The position numbers were made by a program, and so were the translations under genes. DNA of 64,000 bases from Moorella mulderi DSM 14980 (GTDB taxonomy: Bacteria; Bacillota; DSM-521; Neomoorellales; Neomoorellaceae). Under the pieces are notes generated by a model that had not been told where the DNA came from, did not search any database, and was given only the letters and a program-made list of their open reading frames with translations. Positions 59,389 to 64,000 of this stretch are shown here, in pieces. Every line of letters begins with the position of its first letter. The first letter of the stretch is position 1. Where the stretch lies: the NCBI RefSeq assembly GCF_001594015.1, contig NZ_LTBC01000008.1, positions 34,976 through 98,975 on the forward strand, in the 5' to 3' direction.

Positions 59389-60288
59389 ATGGAAAAAATG
59401 TCTACAAGGCTACGCAATCTCTTAAAAAGAAATGAAATCCTGGTGGCACCTGGAGCACATGATGTTTTAACAGCTAGGATAGTAGAAAATGAGGGATTTG
59501 AAGCGGTTTATATGACTGGATACGGTACTTCTGCCAGTGTATTGGGTAAACCGGATGTAGGGCTTTTGACAATGACCGAGATGGTTGAAAGAGCTAGAAA
59601 TATGGCTGAAGCAGTAAATATTCCAGTTATTGCCGATGGAGATACAGGTTATGGCAATGCAGTAAACGTGGTAAGAACTGTGAGAGAATATGAAAAAGCT
59701 GGTGTTGCTTGTATTCAACTTGAAGATCAAGTTGCTCCTAAAAAGTGTGGTCACATGTTGGGACGAGAAGTTATATCAACAGAAGAAATGGTAGGAAAGA
59801 TTAAAGCAGCCTGTGATGCAAGACGTGATCCTGATTTTATGATAATGGCCAGAACTGATGCCCGCACCAATTTTGGGATACAAGAGGCTTTAGAGAGAGG
59901 TAAAGCATATGAGGAAGCAGGAGCAGATATAATTTTTATTGAGTCAGTTGAATCAGTAGAAGAAATGAAAATGGTTACAAGCAGCTTCAAGGTCCCCGTG
60001 CTTGCCAATATGCTCGAACATGGTAGAACGCCGCTTCTAAGTGTAAAAGAATTACAGGAAATAGGATATAATCTTGTTATATTCTGTGTGGCATCTACCT
60101 TTGTAACCGCAAAAGCTGTCACCGAGCTTATGAGGACTTTAAAAGCTGATGGGACTACTAAAAACTTCCTCGATAGAATGATTGCTTTTGAAGAGTTTAA
60201 TAAACTAATCGGATTGCCGGAAATTCGTAAAATAGAAAAGAAATATTCTACCGGTAGGAATTTTGCGGATATACCGGAAGGTCATTAA
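59389..60288 (+). CDS. Isocitrate lyase/PEP mutase family lyase, 2,3-dimethylmalate or methylisocitrate lyase-like
   Basis: From ATG 59389 (GGAGGCG upstream) the 299-residue protein has ICL-family landmarks: VAPGAHDVLTARIVENEGFE, IPVIADGDTGYGNAVNVVRT, the catalytic loop KKCGHMLGREVIS and MIMARTDAR. It should cleave a 2-hydroxy, 3-substituted diacid or triacid: dimethylmalate to pyruvate plus propionate, or methylisocitrate to pyruvate plus succinate. It diverges from the main operon but shares its sigma-54 control. Codon use is more A+T-rich than in its neighbours. Confidence 0.88.
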   Translation: MEKMSTRLRNLLKRNEILVAPGAHDVLTARIVENEGFEAVYMTGYGTSASVLGKPDVGLLTMTEMVERARNMAEAVNIPVIADGDTGYGNAVNVVRTVREYEKAGVACIQLEDQVAPKKCGHMLGREVISTEEMVGKIKAACDARRDPDFMIMARTDARTNFGIQEALERGKAYEEAGADIIFIESVESVEEMKMVTSSFKVPVLANMLEHGRTPLLSVKELQEIGYNLVIFCVASTFVTAKAVTELMRTLKADGTTKNFLDRMIAFEEFNKLIGLPEIRKIEKKYSTGRNFADIPEGH

Positions 60289-60362
60289 TATCCCCGTTCT
60301 TGTATCCATAAAATCCTTTAATAAAGTGCTTACATTTAATGATGTGCGTTAAATTATGATAC

Positions 60363-60423
60363 AGCCCAGCTGGTAGAGAAGCGCATTCAGGATGCGCTAG
60401 TTTTACTCCGGCTGGGCTTTATT
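60363..60423 (+). terminator. Terminator after the lyase gene
   Basis: AGCCCAGC (60363-60370) pairs with GCTGGGCT (60411-60418), followed by TTTATT. A second hairpin (AGCGCAT/ATGCGCT) sits inside the loop. Confidence 0.75.
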
Positions 60424-60475
60424 CTAAAGAGCCACTATAGGGTGTAATCATATACCGAGGGTAAAATAGTTCTGC

Positions 60476-60892
60476 ACGATGCAAGACTTTCCTCTAATGA
60501 TTTCCGACGTAACCAAAACAGCATTATATTTGCCAGCCAGTTCCAGGACTTCTTCATCAAAGCCTTCATTCAGCACTGCGGGTATAAGAAACGCAATGTT
60601 ATGGAGCACCTGCCAGAAGCGGAACAGCCCTTGGGTGAGATGCCCGGCTCTTCCGCAAGGGTCCTGGTAAGGAAGCGAACTCAGCTATCTGGCCCACAAC
60701 CTGATCGATGTTCGCTCCGGTGTTATTCTCGGCGCCATGGCAACATTGGCCAATGGAGCTTTGGAACGGACAGCCGCCCTGGAGATGTTGAAAAAAGCGC
60801 GCCCCTTTTTACCAGTTCTATCCCAGGAAGGAAAACGCCTCTTCCTAGCTGAAGTGATTATATGGTATGATAAATTTACCGCACCTGGATAA
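60476..60892 (+). pseudogene. Degenerate IS transposase remnant
   Basis: One frame gives SELSYLAHNLIDVRSGVILG and AMATLANGALERTAALEMLK, a typical DDE transposase core segment. The upstream part reads in another frame (FRRNQNSIIFASQFQDFFIK). Frameshifts and missing ends show it is dead. The exact IS family is unclear. Confidence 0.6.
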
Positions 60893-60925
60893 TTAGGATT
60901 GGAAACCAGCAAGGAGGCGTCCGGC

Positions 60926-61981
60926 TTGTTCGGTATGGAATGGTTAATTTATGGCAATTACTGGATGGACTGGGGCCTGGCCCTGGGCATCACCATAGCA
61001 ACACTCCTGAGCCAGCGGGTCCTGCTGCGGATTGCAGTCCGGCGGCTTAAGGCTGTAGCCGAACGGACCACTACTGAGCTGGACAATATGGCAGTAGAGC
61101 TATTAGACAAAACCAGTGGTTTTTTTCTCCTGACCGTTGCTATCTGGGCCGGATCGCAGGTTTTGGAGCTGGGTGAGACTTACGTTGTCCTAAGGAAGGT
61201 TCTGATCGGAGCCTTCTTCCTCCAGGTAGCCCTGTGGGGCAACGCTCTCATCACCAATTGGATTAACAGTTACGCCCGGAAGCTCCTGGACCAAGATGCG
61301 GTCGCCGCCACCACCCTCTCAGCCATCGGCGTCATTGGCCGGGTCCTGCTGTGGACCATCGTGGGCCTTTTGGCGCTGCAAAACATCGCCGATCTGAATC
61401 TGGGCACGCTAATTGCTGGTCTCGGCGTTGGTGGCATCGTGGTAGGCCTGGCGGTGCAGAAAATTCTTGGCGACCTCATTGCATCCCTCTCTATCGTTCT
61501 GGACAAACCCTTTGTTATCGGCGACTTCATTATTGTCGATGATCTGATGGGCACAGTAGAGCATATCGGCCTCAAAAGCACCCGCATTCGCAGCCTGAGC
61601 GGCGAGCAGATCATCTTTGGCAACGGCGACCTGCTCCAAAGCCGGGTACGGAACTACAAGCGGATGCAGGAGCGCCGGATTCTCTTCACCATTGGCGTGA
61701 CCTACCAAACTCCCTACGAGAAGCTGCAGGCCATCCCGGGGATCATTCGGGGGATCATCGAATCCCAGCCCCATACCCGTTTTGACCGGGCCCACTTCAA
61801 GGAGTTCGGGGATTTCTCCTTGAATTTCGAGGTGGTGTACTACGTAACAGTCCCAGATTACAACGTCTACATGGACGTCCAGCAGGCCATCAACCTAGAG
61901 ATCTACCGGCGCTTTGCCCAAGAGGGTATCGAATTCGCCTATCCGACCCAGACCCTGTTCCTGGAGAAAAGCGGCGCATGA
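60926..61981 (+). CDS. MscS-family mechanosensitive channel
   Basis: The 351-residue protein has about four to five membrane segments and the MscS pore helix and beta domain: NLGTLIAGLGVGGIVVGLAV, QKILGDLIASLSIVLDKPFV, IGDFIIVDDLMGTVEHIGLK and IRSLSGEQIIFGNGDLLQSR. Such channels open under membrane tension and release solutes. The TTG at 60926 is chosen as start because AAGGAGG lies eight bases upstream; an ATG at 60935 is the alternative. Confidence 0.88.
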   Translation: MFGMEWLIYGNYWMDWGLALGITIATLLSQRVLLRIAVRRLKAVAERTTTELDNMAVELLDKTSGFFLLTVAIWAGSQVLELGETYVVLRKVLIGAFFLQVALWGNALITNWINSYARKLLDQDAVAATTLSAIGVIGRVLLWTIVGLLALQNIADLNLGTLIAGLGVGGIVVGLAVQKILGDLIASLSIVLDKPFVIGDFIIVDDLMGTVEHIGLKSTRIRSLSGEQIIFGNGDLLQSRVRNYKRMQERRILFTIGVTYQTPYEKLQAIPGIIRGIIESQPHTRFDRAHFKEFGDFSLNFEVVYYVTVPDYNVYMDVQQAINLEIYRRFAQEGIEFAYPTQTLFLEKSGA

Positions 61982-62196
61982 ATGACGGGACGGACCCCGG
62001 TCTCACCGTCCCAGCCACACCCGTAGCCATGGAGAATTCCCGCGGCTCACCACGGTGGAAGGTTACCCCGGCCAACCTCTACGACGGTACCATAGACAAG
62101 CTGAAAGAAAAATTTGATGTTTCCTGGGAAGCTATGATCAACCGGCTGGATGAATTGGGTATCCAGAATAAAACCCTAACAAAAAATGTTAACTGA
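61978..62196 (+). CDS. Small open frame coupled to the MscS gene, possible ImmA/IrrE-tail remnant
   Basis: The 72-codon frame starts in the MscS stop (ATGA overlap). Its second half, DGTIDKLKEKFDVSWEAMIN and RLDELGIQNK, resembles the C-terminal helix pair of ImmA/IrrE-type peptidases. The first half (MNDGTDPGLTVPATPVAMEN) is proline/threonine-rich and unrecognised. It may be a fusion of debris rather than a working gene. Confidence 0.35.
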   Translation: MNDGTDPGLTVPATPVAMENSRGSPRWKVTPANLYDGTIDKLKEKFDVSWEAMINRLDELGIQNKTLTKNVN

Positions 62197-62583
62197 ATGG
62201 CAGCATTGTAAACCTCTGATTTTATTAAGGCCATAATTATAGACAAGGATAACCCCATTGAATTTAAAAAAATAGTGGACCGTCTGGTCCACAAAATTAT
62301 GGTTTATCAAGTTTGGATTGAGGTAATGCTATAAGGCTGGTGGAGGCGGGGCGCATACTTTCAAATCCACAATTCAAATCAGTAACATAAGGCATAACCA
62401 ACATTATGGTAATGAAAAATTACCGTCCTTTTTGCTCCATTAACTTTTCGACCAGCCACATTTGAATTACTATCTGGTAGAGAATATACTTTTTCAAATC
62501 CATAATGCAGATAACTGTCCGCCGGAGAGTCACGGCTTGGAGGGGTGGAAGGAAAGTCTTGCTGGATAATCCAACCACTTCCT
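62197..62583. other. Gap with a possible recombinase tail
   Basis: Near 62250-62335 a plus-strand frame reads NPIEFKKIVDRLVHKIMVYQ, then VWIEVML and stop. This recalls the C-terminus of large serine recombinases, but is too short to be sure. Nothing else is seen. Confidence 0.3.
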
Positions 62584-63344
62584 TTATGGAAGGTGTATAC
62601 CATAACTTGCTGCACATTGTTTTAAAGTATTATACCAAGGCATTATGTAGGGATATGCTGTGATTAATGTGGCAACTTTACTCGCAATGTCTAGAAAGTA
62701 GCTAGGATTCCTTTTTTTATTCTCTTCCTGACTTGCTGCTAATTGGGCTATTCCTAAAGTTAGTTGGTGAATTACCTCTTTAAGTTCTTTAATTTCAGGT
62801 GCTTGAGCTAGTATTCTACTAACCTCAGGATATTTTTCTTCAACAATCCTAGTAGCTTCGTTATAAGTTATGCTAACATTGCCCCCATCACTATAAATAT
62901 TTACATTAAAGACGGTTTTATAGTTAGGAAGTTGCTGCGCTTCAGTCAGATTTAACTTAGGACAAAAGAATTGAGAGCAGCAACAGAGTTCCGTTTTCCG
63001 CGAAGGGCTTTCTTTTTTTTTACGTGTAAGAGATATCTCTCTGTAAAATCAAAAGCTAACCACGTTCTTTCCGGATCTGGCTCATATTCTTCCCCACAGA
63101 TATGACATATTCTGGTTTCTTTAGAGATCAACCTGGGGTCATTAACCGCAAAATCAATATCCCCATTTGGACATTCAACCTCAAAAGATGGTATTAATTT
63201 ACTTCCTACTAGGGACAAAAGGTAATTAGTAACGCCTTTAATTTCAGATATCCCCAATCTTTGGCAAACATAATGAGGAGCAAAATGCCTTCTACCTTCT
63301 AATGCCATTTCTTCAAGGACATCATCAATTTCGAAGGTATTCAT
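62584..63344 (-). pseudogene. Unknown zinc-finger gene split by a -1 frameshift at an A9 run
   Basis: The first part (62952-63344) is a 130-codon frame with a zinc-finger-like CHICGEEYEPD. At 63012-63020 the minus strand has nine As inside HVKKKK. Reading on in the -1 frame opens about 140 further codons ending at 62584: LTEAQQLPNYKTVFNVNIYS, SITYNEATRIVEEKYPEVSR and IIQ-like helices, with no start codon of their own. Together they would make a protein of about 250 residues. This is either a mutation or slippage at the A-run. I do not recognise the family. Confidence 0.6.
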
Positions 63345-63355
63345 TTTGCATCCCC

Positions 63356-63850
63356 CTAAGTTCCCGTTTTAGGAAAGTTCTCAGAACCACTGCCCCAAGC
63401 TTTCTTCCTTATTTGAATTATTTTGTCCAACACAAAGCTTATTACTTCTTCTGAGACTGGTGTAATAAAATTTAAACCCTGATCTGTTATCTGATAGCTT
63501 ATATCCTCTTTAAGTCCATAACTATGCTCAAACAAAAAATTAAATACCCTCTTTTTGCATGGTATATCTTTAAATTCTTTAAGGTATTCTTCCTCCTTAC
63601 TGAGGTCTTTAACCGTTGGGCTAGCTGTTACTTCTTTGGTTGCGTAAATGCCTTCCAACATTTGGTGTTTAGCATTACGTAACTTGGCTCTTAAGATTAT
63701 AGCTAACTCCAACGCTTCTTTATCGGTAAGCTTAGTAATTTGCTCCCAAGTTACTTCTTCTTCAAATGTACTTTTAGTAATTCCCATGGCTTTTAAAACA
63801 GCCGACTTAAATTTTTTTGTATCCTGCATAGGTGTTCTTATTTCGATCAT
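63356..63850 (-). CDS. Unknown protein, probably cut at its 5' side by an IS66-type element
   Basis: The frame MIEIRTPMQDTKKFKSAVLK, then MGITKSTFEEEVTWEQITKL, is alpha-helical and soluble, 164 residues from 63850, with no known motif. It ends 12 bp before the frameshifted gene and was probably co-transcribed with it. The ATG at 63850 lacks a ribosome site, and the IS end lies 25 bp upstream, so the original start may be lost. The open frame extends to 63943 only by running through the IS end. Confidence 0.5.
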   Translation of the reverse strand: MIEIRTPMQDTKKFKSAVLKAMGITKSTFEEEVTWEQITKLTDKEALELAIILRAKLRNAKHQMLEGIYATKEVTASPTVKDLSKEEEYLKEFKDIPCKKRVFNFLFEHSYGLKEDISYQITDQGLNFITPVSEEVISFVLDKIIQIRKKAWGSGSENFPKTGT

Positions 63851-63874
63851 AAAAGGTTCGAAATGAATAAGAAC

Positions 63875-64000
63875 GTAAGCGTCAAATACAGCCCACCTTG
63901 GCACCAATCGCAAGTATAGGGGATAATCCTCTTCAGAACACAAGCTGAGGAGGATTTTTTGTTATGACCAAAGCCGAACGGCAAGCACTATGGGAAACCC
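63875..64000 (+). mobile_element. Left end of an IS66-family insertion sequence
   Basis: GTAAGCGTCAAATACAGCCC at 63875 has the GTAAGCG start typical of IS66 inverted repeats. It is followed 90 bp later by the start of a TnpA-like gene. The element continues beyond the window. Confidence 0.7.
63964..64000 (+). CDS. IS66-type TnpA, first 12 codons
   Basis: GAGGAGGATTTTTTGTT precedes ATG, and the frame reads MTKAERQALWET, the usual opening of the small IS66 TnpA accessory protein. The rest is outside the window. Confidence 0.7.
   Translation, partial: MTKAERQALWET

Overview
The window looks like chromosomal DNA of an anaerobic, fairly G+C-rich Gram-positive bacterium of the class Clostridia, most like Moorella and relatives. 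This is inference from gene content and style: AGGAGG ribosome sites, sigma-A promoters close to TTGACA-N17-TATAAT, an M-box leader of the Bacillus/Clostridia type, lipoprotein signals, a periplasm-facing molybdoenzyme of the thiosulfate/polysulfide reductase type, and many old transposon relics. Ordinary genes alternate with decayed integrative elements.

Layout. 1-10.2 kb: a GCS2-type ligase and a glycosyltransferase/PIG-L deacetylase fusion, then a sulfur block (molybdoenzyme, FeS subunit, cytochrome b, YeeE/YedE transporter, LysR regulator, TusA) and sfsA. 10.3-12.8 kb: a 2.4-kb element bounded by a tRNA-Ala 3' half and the intact tRNA-Ala(GGC), holding toxin-antitoxin genes, a nucleotidyltransferase and an integrase tail. 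12.9-18 kb: citrate synthase and an ABC transporter preceded by an M-box magnesium riboswitch. 18-21.3 kb: glycerate kinase, a PaaI thioesterase, YqeY and an exported protein. 21.6-41.9 kb: a second, larger composite island that ends in tRNA-Val(CAC). It carries a G+C-rich nitroreductase/retinol-saturase-like pair, two complete binding-protein ABC systems with an RpiR regulator and a sugar-phosphate isomerase-like protein, transposase debris, an orphan antitoxin and hsp20. 42-45.5 kb: tRNAs and housekeeping or unknown genes.

45.7-60.3 kb is the most distinctive region: a catabolic gene set under a PrpR-like sigma-54 activator. It encodes a PrpF/methylitaconate isomerase-like protein, a two-subunit aconitase-type hydratase, an enoate-reductase-like flavoprotein, a TctABC tricarboxylate transporter, two MmgE/PrpD proteins and a divergent isocitrate-lyase-family lyase. 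Both divergent units have recognisable -24/-12 promoters. The set matches the lower part of nicotinate fermentation (methylitaconate, dimethylmaleate, dimethylmalate, then pyruvate plus propionate), or an import-fed methylcitrate pathway lacking its synthase. The actual substrate is unknown. The last 4 kb hold an MscS channel, a frameshifted unknown gene and the left end of an IS66-type element.
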